NCBI RefSeq assembly: GCF_034140825.1 | Contig: NC_089044.1 | Coordinates: forward strand, 11,387,001 to 11,451,000 | Length of the DNA stretch: 64,000 nucleotides | Direction: 5' to 3' | Source: Oryza sativa Japonica Group | Taxonomy: Eukaryota > Streptophyta > Magnoliopsida > Poales > Poaceae | Shown here: positions 47,651-64,000 of the stretch, piece after piece | Numbering within the stretch: position 1 is the stretch's first letter | Layout: every line of letters starts with the position of its first letter | Made by a program: the position numbers and the translations under genes | The notes under the pieces: model-generated | Database searches by the model: none | Told to the model about the DNA's origin: nothing | Seen by the model: only the letters and a program-made list of their open reading frames with translations

Positions 47651-48391
47651 CTAATTCACTAATTTGTAGGAAGATACTGGACTTTTGGATTTGAAAAAAG
47701 TTTCAGAAGATATGTCTAAAGTAGATGGTGATTGATAGAGCAATTCTTGCTCATAAGTTCCAGTATTAGTACTGCGCCGAACATAAAGCTTGTGGCTGGT
47801 AGTAAAACATCGATTTTTCTTTTGAGATAGAGTTCGATCCTCAACTATTTCTCGCGATATCTTCTTACGAAGTTTTGTTAGGGCATCTATAACAGCCTCT
47901 GGTTTAGGTGGGCAACCCGGCAAGTAGACGTCCACAGGAATTAACTTATCAACTCCCCGAACAGTACTATAGGAATCCGTACTGAACATTCCACCAGTAA
48001 TAGTACAAGCTCCCATAGCAATGACGTATTTTGGTTCAGGCATTTGCTCATATAATCTCACTAAAGAGGGAGCCATTTTCATTGTTACTGTACCGGCTGT
48101 TAAAATTAGGTCCGCTTGCCTAGGACTTGATCTTGGTACCAATCCATAACGATCAAAGTCGAATCGTGAGCCTATTAATGAAGCAAATTCAATGAAACAA
48201 CAACTGGTACCATATAGAAGGGGCCATAAACTAGAGAGTCTTGACCAATTCGAAAGATCTTTTAGTGTAGTTGAAATAACGGAATTGGAACTTGTTTGGT
48301 CAAGTAGGGGAAACTCAATCAAACTCATAACTGTCTTAATGGAATCTTTTCCTTCTTTTTTTTTTTTGTCTGAATATTCAGTTAAGACCAT
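47651..48391 (-). CDS. ndhK: NDH complex subunit K
   Basis: A 246-residue iron-sulfur subunit; the cluster Cys are in [21 protein letters not shown] and [10 protein letters not shown]. The start is placed at [10 protein letters not shown], which overlaps the ndhC end by 10 bases. A later Met (48,328) would give 225 residues, the length of other annotations. Intact. Confidence 0.94.
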   Translation of the reverse strand: MVLTEYSDKKKKEGKDSIKTVMSLIEFPLLDQTSSNSVISTTLKDLSNWSRLSSLWPLLYGTSCCFIEFASLIGSRFDFDRYGLVPRSSPRQADLILTAGTVTMKMAPSLVRLYEQMPEPKYVIAMGACTITGGMFSTDSYSTVRGVDKLIPVDVYLPGCPPKPEAVIDALTKLRKKISREIVEDRTLSQKKNRCFTTSHKLYVRRSTNTGTYEQELLYQSPSTLDISSETFFKSKSPVSSYKLVN

Positions 48392-48744
48392 TCCAAGGCT
48401 CCTTTTCGCCATGCATAAACTAAACCAACAACTAGGATAAGCACGAAAATGAAAGCTTCGATAAAAACGGATATACCCAATACGTCGAAACTCATTGCCC
48501 AAGGGTAGAGAAAGACCGTTTCCACATCAAAAACAACAAAAACTAGCGCAAACATGTAATAGCGTATTCGGAATTGTAACCAAGCCCCCCCCATGGGTTC
48601 TATACCCGATTCATAACTAGAAAGCTTCTCTGGTCCTTCACGAACCGGAGCTAAAAGTGCTGAAATCCAAAATGCTAAAATAGGAATAAGGCTTGCTATT
48701 ATTAGAAATGCCCAAAAAATATCATATTCGTGAAGCAGAAACAT
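48382..48744 (-). CDS. ndhC: NDH complex subunit C
   Basis: A 120-residue protein with three membrane helices, [20 protein letters not shown], with [20 protein letters not shown] and ending KGALEWS. First gene of the ndhC-ndhK-ndhJ unit. Intact. Confidence 0.97.
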   Translation of the reverse strand: MFLLHEYDIFWAFLIIASLIPILAFWISALLAPVREGPEKLSSYESGIEPMGGAWLQFRIRYYMFALVFVVFDVETVFLYPWAMSFDVLGISVFIEAFIFVLILVVGLVYAWRKGALEWS

Positions 48745-49449
48745 AAATGTACTCCCATTAATGTGGAATAGGCGGAACTGAATTAGTCAATTCAAGTCAG
48801 CATTGTCAATTTATACAGAATTTCTCTCTTTTCCTCGGTGAAACAAGGATCGGTTTTTCTCAAACCAAAGGGCTTAGTTTAGCCTTTGTTTCCTCTTTGC
48901 CACGTCTTCTTTAAAGATTCATCCAATGGAATCCCGACCCCCTTTCTTTTTGATTTCCTTTCTATTTAGGTATGGTGGAGACATAATTCTTATAGAAACA
49001 AAACTCTCTCGCTTCACTTTGTCTCATTTTCTCTAGAATCTCTAGAAAAAGGAATAAAAACGAAAATACTACGAATTAGAGCCTAATTAAGATAGGATGA
49101 CTAATGTATGCAGCCTAATGAGGAGTAATTCTATAAAAATAAAGAACTCTATTTCAGAACGTAGATTGATTTAGATTTAGGTAATCTATAGATATAGATA
49201 AGCAAAGTAATATACTTCAAACAAAGTAGGAATTTGCAAGATGGAGAACATCTTGCAGTTGATTTGATAGAAATTCATTTTTCTTTTCCTGTCTCTATAA
49301 TTTTCGATGAATGAGCCTCTGGTAATCCTTTTATCTCTATTTTATGGCGCAGGCGCCTGTCCAGTCTATAAACAAGTACTAATAGGGAAATGAAAACTAT
49401 ACTAAAGGAAACGTAGGATATCTCTCCTAAAATCTAAAAAAGGACATAT
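48745..49449. other. ndhC to trnV spacer
   Basis: 705 bases with no gene seen. It should hold the ndhC promoter; no clear -35/-10 pair could be chosen. Confidence 0.6.
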
Positions 49450-50121
49450 TAGGGCTATACGGATTCGAACCGTAGACCTTCTCGGTAAAACAGATCAAAC
49501 GGATTATTATCGAAATGATTCGAACTGTTTCAAAGACCCAACATGCATTTTTTTGCATTGGGCTCTTTTATCAACTGATAGAAAGATCAGTTAGTCCACC
49601 ATAGTTTTTCTTTACGGAAAGATAATGAGATGGCTCCCTGCGCTCTGATTGATTATTTGTATTATGATCTATCTAAGAGCAATACCAAAGTGTTTCAAAG
49701 GAGGATTACCTTGACTTAGGTCTGCCTCCGGCCTAAATTAAATCAACCTAAGTGAAATAGAGTCTCTATCGTTCCGCTACAAGAGTTGACTATGAGACTT
49801 CATACACCTTAAAGTTCATAGAACGAAAAGAATTTTTTTGGAGGCCCTTATCCTCATTAAGCCTAGCATTTAGTGGGCTGGATATTTACCTTATCAACTA
49901 GCAAATCAATAAAGGTTCTATTTGTTTAGGCACCTGGATTGGTACCTGAATCGGACTGAACCAACTATTTGTCAGGCGACTGTTCTCCTATTCTCTCGAA
50001 TCCATGAAGTAAGACATTGATTTTGCAAGAAGATCCACTATGTTCATTGCATAATAAGCTCCCTTGAAAAGCATTGGCGCACGTGTAAACGAGTTGCTCT
50101 ACCGAACTGAGCTATAGCCCT
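49450..50121 (-). tRNA. trnV-UAC: tRNA-Val (UAC), split by an intron
   Basis: The 5' exon is 50,083-50,121 (39 nt, AGGGCTATAGCTCAGTTCGG) and the 3' exon is 49,450-49,484 (35 nt). The joined 74-nt tRNA has anticodon loop TTTACAC. Confidence 0.93.
49485..50082 (-). other. Group II intron of trnV-UAC
   Basis: 598 bases, starting GTGCGCC and ending TAC, consistent with group II boundaries. No maturase frame. Confidence 0.88.
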
Positions 50122-50302
50122 TGTCAGAGATATCTTAATATATAGAGAATTTCTTGTCAAGATGAATATTCTCTAATAGTAGAGGATATCCTTTGATCTG
50201 TTTACTATAATAACATACCAATAACGAAGCGGTATTTGCTTATAAAAAGGATTCGATCTATAATCGATCGAAGTAAAGGGTCTTCCTTTGTGGTGATAAA
50301 TT

Positions 50303-50375
50303 GCCTACTTAACTCAGTGGTTAGAGTATTGCTTTCATACGGCGGGAGTCATTGGTTCAAATCCAATAGTAGGTA
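50303..50375 (+). tRNA. trnM-CAU: Elongator tRNA-Met (CAU)
   Basis: A 73-nt cloverleaf, CCTACTTAACTCAGTGG, anticodon loop TTCATAC, T-arm TTGGTTCAAATCCAA. The first base is G where A is common; it can still pair with U72. A short (AGGT)n run follows. Confidence 0.93.
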
Positions 50376-50380
50376 GGTAG

Positions 50381-50442
50381 GTAGAAAAATTACTAGATAG
50401 CATTGGCCCTACTTCGCTTCGCTATCTAATAATTTTTTCTAC
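50381..50442. terminator. Imperfect hairpin between trnM and atpE
   Basis: Arms GTAGAAAAATTACTAGATAG(C) and GCTATCTAATAATTTTTTCT(AC) pair with few mismatches around a 19-base loop. Placed between the convergent trnM and atpE genes, it may be the atpB-atpE mRNA 3' end. Confidence 0.6.
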
Positions 50443-50487
50443 CCCTCTTCCCTTTTTCTTTGTATCAACTAAACCGTTGGGTTGTCT

Positions 50488-52466
<1,979 letters not shown>

Positions 52467-52708
52467 TCAACACCAAAAAAATATCCAAAAATCCAAAAGT
52501 CAAAAGGAAATGAATTAGTTAATTCAATAAGAGAGAAAAGGGGACCAGCACTTGATTTCGTTGCCCAAACGAATCCCATTCAATCGTTTACTCATGGAAT
52601 GAGCCCGTCGGAAAGTTCAATCAATCTTTTTTTCATATACATTTTGCCTTTTGTAAACGATTTGTGCCTACTCTACTTTCTTATCTAGGACTTCGATATA
52701 CAAAATAT

Positions 52709-52738
52709 ATACTACTGTGAAGCATAGATTGCTGTCAA
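52709..52738 (-). promoter_or_regulatory. atpB promoter
   Basis: On the minus strand TTGACA (52,738-52,733) is followed after 18 bases by TAGTAT (52,714-52,709), a sigma70-type promoter for PEP. It lies about 315 bases upstream of the atpB start, within the 797-base atpB-rbcL spacer (52,395-53,191). Confidence 0.75.
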
Positions 52739-52830
52739 CAGAGAATTTTCGTAGTATTTAGGTATTTCCACTCAAAATAAGAAAAGGGGGTCTATTAAGA
52801 ACTTAATAAGGATTAGAAGTTGATTTGGGG

Positions 52831-52860
52831 TTGCGCTATATCTATTAAAGAGTATACAAT
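52831..52860 (+). promoter_or_regulatory. rbcL promoter
   Basis: TTGCGC (52,831-52,836), 18 bases, then TACAAT (52,855-52,860): the -35/-10 pair I know for plant rbcL. The leader then runs about 330 bases to the ATG and contains short tandem repeats near 52,940-53,035. GGGAGGG lies just before the start codon. Confidence 0.88.
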
Positions 52861-53167
52861 AAAGATGGATTTGGTGAATCAAATCCATGGTTTAATAACG
52901 AAGCATGTTAACTTACCATAACAACAACTCAATTCTTATCGAATTCCTATAGTAGAATTCCTATAGCATAGAATGTACACAGGGTGTACCCATTATATAT
53001 GAATGAAACATATTATATGAATGAAACATATTCATTAACTTAAGCATGCCCCCCATTTTCTTTAATGAGTTGATATTAATTGAATATCTTTTTTTTAAGA
53101 TTTTTGCAAAGGTTTCATTTACGCCTAATCCATATCGAGTAGACCCTGTCGTTGTGAGAATTCTTAA

Positions 53168-54625
<1,458 letters not shown>

Positions 54626-54743
54626 ACTAAGTGGATAAAATTAGATAGAAAAAAGGTCTAAATAAAAAAGAAGAGAAATAGAAAGATCAAAAATCAGTTA
54701 CGAAAATGCAGTAATTCTTCTTTTTTCTTCTAATTGATTGCAA

Positions 54744-54785
54744 TTAAACTCGGCTCAATCTGAAAAAAGATTGAGCCGAGTTTAA
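54744..54785 (+). terminator. rbcL 3' stem-loop
   Basis: Perfect 18-bp stem, with arms 54,744-54,761 and 54,768-54,785, around a 6-base loop, 118 bases after the rbcL stop. It is the known stabilising 3' inverted repeat of rbcL mRNA. Confidence 0.88.
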
Positions 54786-54896
54786 ATAGATTTTGATACG
54801 ATCATGAGACTTGACAAATCGGGATTCCTCTATTCTATATATTTAGAAGATATAAAGGTATAATACAATAAATAAATACAAATAGAGTATTATCAT

Positions 54897-55044
54897 ATGA
54901 TAATGGAATCAAATACGCAGTATTTACAGAAAAAGTTTTCATTTATTGGGAAAGAATCAATGACATACAATGCATTACAGACGTATGATCATTACCCTTT
55001 AACCGGGTTATTCTATTCCACTTCTAGATAGAGAAAAAAACTAA
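54897..55044 (+). pseudogene. rpl23: Truncated rpl23 pseudogene
   Basis: The start resembles rpl23 (TGGAATCAAATACGCAGTAT, then TTTATTGGGAAAGAATCAA). It then jumps to the rpl23 end (CATACAATGCATTACAGACG to GATAGAGAAAAAAACTAA). Roughly the middle half of the gene is missing. A non-reciprocal rpl23 copy after rbcL is a known grass feature; the functional genes lie in the inverted repeat, outside this window. Confidence 0.88.
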
Positions 55045-55054
55045 AGGAGAATGA

Positions 55055-55456
55055 ATGAAAAAAGACAGAGTTTGGAAGTTAGACCCCTTTCTAAGACTCT
55101 CTTTCAAAAAAGAGGACATTTTGAAACTTTTAACAGGCACAATCGTGAGTCAACAAGTGACTCGAAATGCTCGTAAGAAAAGAGAATTGATTTTCAAAAT
55201 GGTAGAACTAGATGACGAAGTTTTCTATAACCTTGATGAAGAGGTAGTTTTAGTTTACGACTCCGATCAAGAGCGAGAAGTCTTTCATTTCAGATTGGAC
55301 TGCTATAGAATCTGGACCCATCGTAGAGACGTTCAAAAGGCTCCTGATGATAAGAATCATACTTTCGCGGAACTCCATGGGGCTATGGGCTTCAACGCGG
55401 TAGACGTTTTGTTCCGAATTTTTCTGGAGCAAACCTCCGACCCAACGATACAATGA
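55055..55456 (+). CDS. Hypothetical 133-residue ORF between rpl23 and accD relics
   Basis: Open frame, MKKDRVWKLDPFLRLSFKKE to TSDPTIQ, hydrophilic, rich in Asp/Glu/Lys/Arg, without membrane spans or known motifs. AAGGAGA lies about 5-10 bases before its ATG, right after the rpl23 relic. I recognise no family; it does not resemble rpl23 or the known parts of accD. It may be decayed accD N-terminal sequence, imported DNA or chance. Confidence 0.35.
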   Translation: MKKDRVWKLDPFLRLSFKKEDILKLLTGTIVSQQVTRNARKKRELIFKMVELDDEVFYNLDEEVVLVYDSDQEREVFHFRLDCYRIWTHRRDVQKAPDDKNHTFAELHGAMGFNAVDVLFRIFLEQTSDPTIQ

Positions 55457-55650
55457 ATTTTTTCTATTCACAAAGAAAAAAGATTCGGAATCGCAATGCT
55501 ACTATACGCACCCGGAGGAATATTCGGAATTATATTCTTATATAATCCATTTTTGCGCGGGGTCTTACTAACAGGACTTCGCTGCACGAGACGAGGATTC
55601 GTCGAAAAGCTAAGGTCATCCGGTATTTTCATACCCTTTGGGGGTGGTAT

Positions 55651-55971
55651 ATGGCCTTACAAAGTCTAAGGGGTAGTATGAGATCTGTAGTAGGTAAAAG
55701 AATTTGTCCCTTGATTGAGTATGCTATTTTCCCTCCTTTACCGCGCATTATTGTATATGCTTCTAGAAGAGCACGTATGCAGAGAGGAAATTACAGTTTA
55801 ATAAAAAAGCCTAAAAAAGTTTCAACTTTACGGCAATATCAATCAACTAAAAGTCCTATGTATCAATCCTTACAGCGGATTTGTGGGGTCCGAGAGTGGT
55901 TGAATAAGTATTGCATGTGGAAGGAAGTAGACGAAAAAGATTTTGGATTCGAAATAGGCGCATTCGACTAA
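55651..55971 (+). pseudogene. accD: accD relic (106-codon frame)
   Basis: The frame [20 protein letters not shown] to EIGAFD aligns with the carboxyltransferase core of AccD: [38 protein letters not shown] and SSALYDYQ. The Gly-Gly of CASGGARMQ, part of the acyl-CoA/oxyanion site, reads Arg-Arg here, and the rest of the protein is absent. Grasses lost plastid accD and use a nuclear multifunctional acetyl-CoA carboxylase. A 106-codon relic here was first described in rice. Confidence 0.88.
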
Positions 55972-56114
55972 GTCGTACTTTGAATCCAATTTCAAGTTCG
56001 ATTAGAAGGATAGAAAGGCCGCGAGGATCGGAAAAGAAAAATCAAATCTTTTTAATTGCTTCTCCTTTTTTGCTATTTTCTTATTATTTATATAATCCAT
56101 TCGATTCTTTTTTT

Positions 56115-56166
56115 TTAGAATACTTTTTTTTTAGAATACTAAAGTATTCTAAAAAAAAAGTATTCT
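56115..56166. repeat. 25-bp near-perfect palindrome before psaI
   Basis: Arms 56,115-56,139 and 56,142-56,166 are exact reverse complements over 25 bases, with only 2 bases between them. Each arm is TAGAATAC, nine T or A, then AGAATACT-type sequence. The accD relic to psaI spacer (55,972-56,319) holds no gene. Confidence 0.9.
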
Positions 56167-56319
56167 ATAAAAAATCTTTTTTTGCAAACTCAAAAATACA
56201 ATAGTCAATATTCGTTATAATAGATATACTTAATTATATCATAAGAATCTTAAGATATTTTTTGAATAGATCAAATCGAATAGATAGAAATAGTAAATTT
56301 GAATGGAGACACCTATTCT

Positions 56320-56430
56320 ATGATGGATTTTAACTTACCCTCTATTTTCGTGCCTTTAGTAGGCTTAGTATTTCCGGCAATTGCAATGGCTTCTTTATTT
56401 CTTTATGTGCAGAAAAATAAGATTGTCTAG
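56320..56430 (+). CDS. psaI: Photosystem I subunit VIII
   Basis: A 36-residue single-span protein, [20 protein letters not shown] and ending YVQKNKIV, needed for binding PsaL. First gene of psaI-ycf4-cemA-petA. The second residue is Met where many plants have Thr; this may be normal for grasses. Confidence 0.95.
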   Translation: MMDFNLPSIFVPLVGLVFPAIAMASLFLYVQKNKIV

Positions 56431-56799
56431 AACCGACGGGACCGAATTTTCTCAATGTATTTCCACACAGGATCATAATACGGATCTTTTGTAGTGTAAG
56501 TAATATAATATGGTATGTTATGTGGCTCTTTCTACACACAAATGCAAACCCGCTATGGATGGGGATTATGGATGCGGATATAGGCTACGAGCATAAATGC
56601 ATGCATATGCGGAACCGGGTATAGCGAGTTTTTTTAAGTGGATCAACAAATACTTTTTGAATAGAAAGTCAATGTATCTAACCAATTATTTTACAGGAGT
56701 ATCTAGTTGGCGAAGGCGATTTCAGAATCAAAAAAAGTAAAGTCAAAATCATTTAGCTTATTCTCTCAATTTCAATCGACCGCTGTTAGTATATCTAAT
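56431..56799. other. psaI to ycf4 spacer
   Basis: 369 bases. The ycf4 frame is open 31 codons upstream of its usual ATG from a TTG, without known homology. Otherwise nothing seen. Confidence 0.55.
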
Positions 56800-57357
56800 A
56801 TGAATTGGCGATCAGAACACATATGGATAGAACTTCTAAAAGGTTCTCGAAAAAGAGGTAATTTTTTCTGGGCCTGTATTCTTTTTCTAGGTTCACTAGG
56901 ATTCTTAGCGGTTGGGGCTTCCAGTTATCTTGGTAAGAATATTATATCTGTACTTCCATCTCAACAAATTCTTTTTTTTCCACAGGGGGTCGTGATGTCT
57001 TTCTACGGAATCGCAGGCCTATTCATTAGCGCTTACTTGTGGTGCACTATTTTGTGGAATGTAGGCAGTGGTTATGACCGATTCGATAGAAAAGAGGGAG
57101 TAGTGTGCATTTTTCGTTGGGGATTCCCTGGAATAAAACGTCGCGTCTTCCTTCGATTCCTTATGCGGGATATCCAATCAATTAGAATTCAGGTTAAAGA
57201 AGGTCTTTTTCCTCGTCGTATCCTTTATATGGAAATCCGGGGCCAGGGGGCCATTCCCTTGACTCGTACTGATGAGAAGTTTTTTACTCCACGAGAAATT
57301 GAACAAAAAGCTGCCGAATTGGCTTATTTCTTGCGCATACCAATGGAAGTATTTTGA
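56800..57357 (+). CDS. ycf4: Photosystem I assembly protein Ycf4
   Basis: A 185-residue thylakoid protein with two N-terminal membrane spans, [20 protein letters not shown], then a soluble domain ending LRIPMEVF. It scaffolds photosystem I assembly. The ATG was chosen by family length. Intact. Confidence 0.96.
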   Translation: MNWRSEHIWIELLKGSRKRGNFFWACILFLGSLGFLAVGASSYLGKNIISVLPSQQILFFPQGVVMSFYGIAGLFISAYLWCTILWNVGSGYDRFDRKEGVVCIFRWGFPGIKRRVFLRFLMRDIQSIRIQVKEGLFPRRILYMEIRGQGAIPLTRTDEKFFTPREIEQKAAELAYFLRIPMEVF

Positions 57358-58469
<1,112 letters not shown>

Positions 58470-58692
58470 ACTCATTTGATCTCCTGATATTAATCAAAAT
58501 TAGCATCCTTTTTCCTTTAGAAAGAAAGCCTTTTTCCATTTTAGCAAAATTCTTTTTTTCTATTTCTACCTGCTCAAGGTATTCATCATTCCAGTACAAC
58601 TGTTGCAGTAGAATGACAACAGATTCGTGTATAGGGAACTAGATTAGCTTAGCTACCTATCTAATTTATTGTAGAAATTCCGGGATCTGTGA

Positions 58693-59661
<969 letters not shown>

Positions 59662-60661
59662 GTCCCGGGATTTCTTACCATCAAGTTGGTAAAAAGCCGC
59701 GATTTATTGGCGATTGCTAGAATTCTCTATGATCCATTTTGGAAATCTTTTTTTTGTTTAGACTATTTTTTGTTTGCGAGATGTCTTGTCTGCAATTCCT
59801 TATTTCTATCATCTCATGCAAAACGAGGAGAATGCAAGGCAAGGGCGAGAACAATAAAAGGAACAAATCCTTTTAGGAGGGATTGCTGGTCTTCTTAATC
59901 CTCTATTGGGCACAAGAAAAAGGCTTTTTTGCCTTTTTCTTGTGTCGATTCTTCTTGTATCGAAATATGAATCTTTTTTCTTCCTATTCGGCAAAGATTA
60001 CTATTTCTTCTTTATTTGGGTCTGTCTCTTGAACCTCTTTTGCTTAGGTTCAGGCGATGTAGTGGACAAAAAGAGGGAAAGAAAATATGGCGTGGGACAA
60101 ATTTTTTGTGACCAAATAGAATTGCTTGACTTGTTCAATTAAGTTCAATTTAGAACTTACAGAAATTTTGCAAAAAAAACGGATACTCTTCCATTGAAGG
60201 CTGTTTTTTATTTTTAGGCTAGTTGAGTAGTTTTAATTAAGGTTTTATTAGTTTATTACTCTAAATTAAATCAATGATTTACAAGAGACTTCCTCCGGGG
60301 AATAAAATATTGGATCCTCGATTGATCCTTTCTTTCTCCTCGCTTCATAAAAGTGAATTAATTTCATTGGCGAGGGGGTTATAAATCAACTGATGGATTA
60401 CTTCACTAACATTATTAACAAACAAAATTAACAAACAAAACGAATAAATAGAGGGATTCTGACCATCAGAGCAAAGGCTTTCTCTTTGTTATTTTTACAA
60501 ATCAAAATAGGAAACCCGTTTGTAGGTTATGGAATAGATTAAAAAAGTCGGGTTATAAGAGTAAGAATTCCGCGGGTCCTTTCCGCTCTAATCAGATAAA
60601 AGGGGGTAAGGACCCGCTAAGTTCCTATTTTTTCATGTTTACAACCTGGTCCCTCCAATTA
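59662..60661. other. petA to psbJ spacer
   Basis: 1.0 kb between convergent petA and psbJ. It holds the petA terminator hairpin. Two open frames of 60-80 codons here match nothing known and are not called. The second repeat copy becomes visible at 60,614; upstream similarity would lie left of the window for copy 1. Confidence 0.6.
59911..59944 (+). terminator. petA 3' stem-loop
   Basis: Perfect 14-bp stem CACAAGAAAAAGGC / GCCTTTTTCTTGTG with a TTTTTT loop, 249 bases after petA. It resembles a bacterial terminator. Confidence 0.75.
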
Positions 60662-60784
60662 CTATAGAGATGAACCCAATCCAGAATATGAACCGTAAAA
60701 GAAAACACCTATTAAACCAATCACAGCAATACCGGTTACAGTACCTATCAGCCAAAGAGGAATTCTTCCAGTAGTATCGGCCAT
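60662..60784 (-). CDS. psbJ: Photosystem II reaction centre protein J (copy 2)
   Basis: The 40-residue PsbJ with consensus Gly18 ([10 protein letters not shown]). This is the copy that keeps the usual neighbour petA upstream in the window, so it is in native context. Confidence 0.97.
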   Translation of the reverse strand: MADTTGRIPLWLIGTVTGIAVIGLIGVFFYGSYSGLGSSL

Positions 60785-60910
60785 TTCCCCTACTTTCCTC
60801 CACATTTTATCAAGTGGTCATGCTAGAGACAAAAACAGTCATGGATAGTTATAAGGATGGTATCCTTCCAAATGGGGATAAGAGAATTCTTACTACTCTC
60901 TTTCTTTCTC

Positions 60911-62723
<1,813 letters not shown>

Positions 62724-62733
62724 AATGAATTGA

Positions 62734-63009
<276 letters not shown>

Positions 63010-63125
63010 TTGAGTAATATTTCTTTTTTGATTGCCCTCCTCTCTGGTCTGGAGGAGGTCAAATTGGAATTGCAATTTGTTTTGTTAAGTTATTTTGCCC
63101 TGCTTCGACATAAGATAGATGGAAT

Positions 63126-63199
63126 CACGCTCTGTAGGATTTGAACCTACGACATCGGGTTTTGGAGACCCGCGTTCTACCGAACTGAACTAAGAGCGC
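63126..63199 (-). tRNA. trnW-CCA: tRNA-Trp (CCA), copy 2
   Basis: Identical to 2513-2586. Confidence 0.96.
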
Positions 63200-63325
63200 T
63201 TTCAAAAATCAAATCCTTTTCTACTCCTAATGTGTCTCACGTACGTATAGTATCCACAAATTCAAGTTATACCCGCTTTAATCGACCTCCTCACTACTGC
63301 CTATAAAGAAGAAAGAAGTAATAGG

Positions 63326-63399
63326 TAGGGATGACAGGATTTGAACCTGTGACATTTTGTACCCAAAACAAACGCGCTACCAAGCTGCGCTACATCCCT
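63326..63399 (-). tRNA. trnP-UGG: tRNA-Pro (UGG), copy 2
   Basis: Identical to 2713-2786. Confidence 0.96.
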
Positions 63400-63718
63400 T
63401 TTCCAAATTGTTGTACAATGTCATTGTACACAATTCCTATCTTGTTTTCCACATCCTAATTTTCTTGTCTTTTTCTATCTATAGAGAATCCTCGTGTCAT
63501 TTCTTCTTTTTGGTCTCATATAATCAAGGAATGGTATATATCTAAATCCAATCTAATTTCACCTATAAAAGAAAGATTACTATTCCTTGGTAATCTATAG
63601 GAAGGGATTGTCTTTTTCGTTTTTAGTTCGGAATTTCGCCTAAACAAAAGAAATACAAATGATCTTGGGCAATAATATCTGATCATATACGTATTCCAAT
63701 AAGGAAGGAGGATTTTCA

Positions 63719-63853
63719 ATGCGGGATATAAAAACATATCTCTCTGTAGCACCCGTGCTAAGTACTCTATGGTTTGGGGCTTTAGCAGGTTTATTGATAG
63801 AAATTAATCGTTTATTTCCAGATGCTTTGTCATTCCCCTTTTTTTCATTCTAG
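63719..63853 (+). CDS. psaJ: Photosystem I subunit IX (copy 2)
   Basis: A 44-residue PsaJ, identical to copy 1. The window ends 147 bases later, before rpl33. Confidence 0.96.
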
Positions 63854-64000
63854 TTGTTGCTATGTGAGGAATAGAGTTCTTCGTGACATGATAAAAAATT
63901 CCCACTTTTCAATCCCTTTTTAGTATAGGAAAGAAAAAGAAAGAAAAGATAGATTGGGTTGGACCTTAGAGTCATGAAAAATTTGGTAAATCTCATTTTT

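Noticed and set aside
50303-50303. First base G instead of A in trnM
   Set aside because: A G:U pair is tolerated and the normal grass base is not certain to me.
59686-60142. Two open frames in the petA-psbJ spacer
   Set aside because: One runs across the petA terminator hairpin, and both are Phe/Lys-rich as expected from A/T-rich spacer.

Overview
The window is plastid-type DNA of a grass (Poaceae). The evidence is the gene content, an AT-rich composition, and a gene order found only after the cereal plastome inversions: trnQ-psbK-psbI-trnS(GCU)-psbD-psbC-trnS(UGA)-psbZ-trnG-trnfM-trnT-trnE-trnY-trnD-psbM-petN-trnC-rpoB-rpoC1-rpoC2-rps2-atpI-atpH-atpF-atpA-trnR-rps14-psaB-psaA-ycf3. Other grass marks are an rpoC1 without intron, an acidic repeat insert in rpoC2, heptad repeats in rps18, a ycf70-like gene, a broken rpl23 copy and an accD relic after rbcL, and a trnG/trnfM chimera near trnR. 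From memory, the lengths of rpoC2 (1513 aa), of the rps18 frame before its shift (163 aa) and of the accD relic (106 codons) resemble rice or a close relative. This could not be checked here.

Layout: 0-5.2 kb holds psbJ-psbL-psbF-psbE (minus), petL-petG, trnW/trnP, psaJ-rpl33-rps18 and rpl20. Instead of the expected rps12/clpP, the sequence passes at 5.2-5.76 kb into trnQ. From there it runs in standard grass order: photosystem II genes and tRNAs (6-17 kb), the RNA polymerase operon (18-28 kb), the rps2-atpI-atpH-atpF-atpA operon (28.6-34.8 kb), rps14-psaB-psaA-ycf3 (35-43 kb), rps4, the trnT-trnL-trnF and ndhJ-ndhK-ndhC block (44-49 kb), atpE-atpB/rbcL (50-55 kb), then psaI-ycf4-cemA-petA (56-60 kb). 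At 60,614 the first 3.4 kb begins again, so the window spans slightly more than one period of a direct repeat of about 60.6 kb.

The two copies of the psbJ-psaJ segment are not identical. Most of the few single-base differences are C/T or G/A changes at CpG, giving psbJ G18S and petG V23M in copy 1. psbD and psbC carry changes at residues I know as near-invariant (D2 G188E, CP43 G51E, G100R and P298S, all G:C to A:T), and rps18 has a small frameshift that adds a C-terminal tail. With the rpl20|trnQ junction and the tandem period, this fits best with a young, rearranged plastid insertion in the nuclear genome (NUPT). Alternatives are a plastid segment in the mitochondrion, or a plastome assembly or subgenomic form with errors.

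In a working plastid these genes encode parts of photosystems I and II, cytochrome b6f, ATP synthase, NDH, Rubisco, the plastid RNA polymerase (PEP) and 30S/50S ribosomes. If the locus is nuclear they are probably silent copies. No new multi-gene system, CRISPR array, phage or transposon was seen. The unusual content is structural: the tandem period, the novel junction, the decay pattern and some unexplained spacer sequence.
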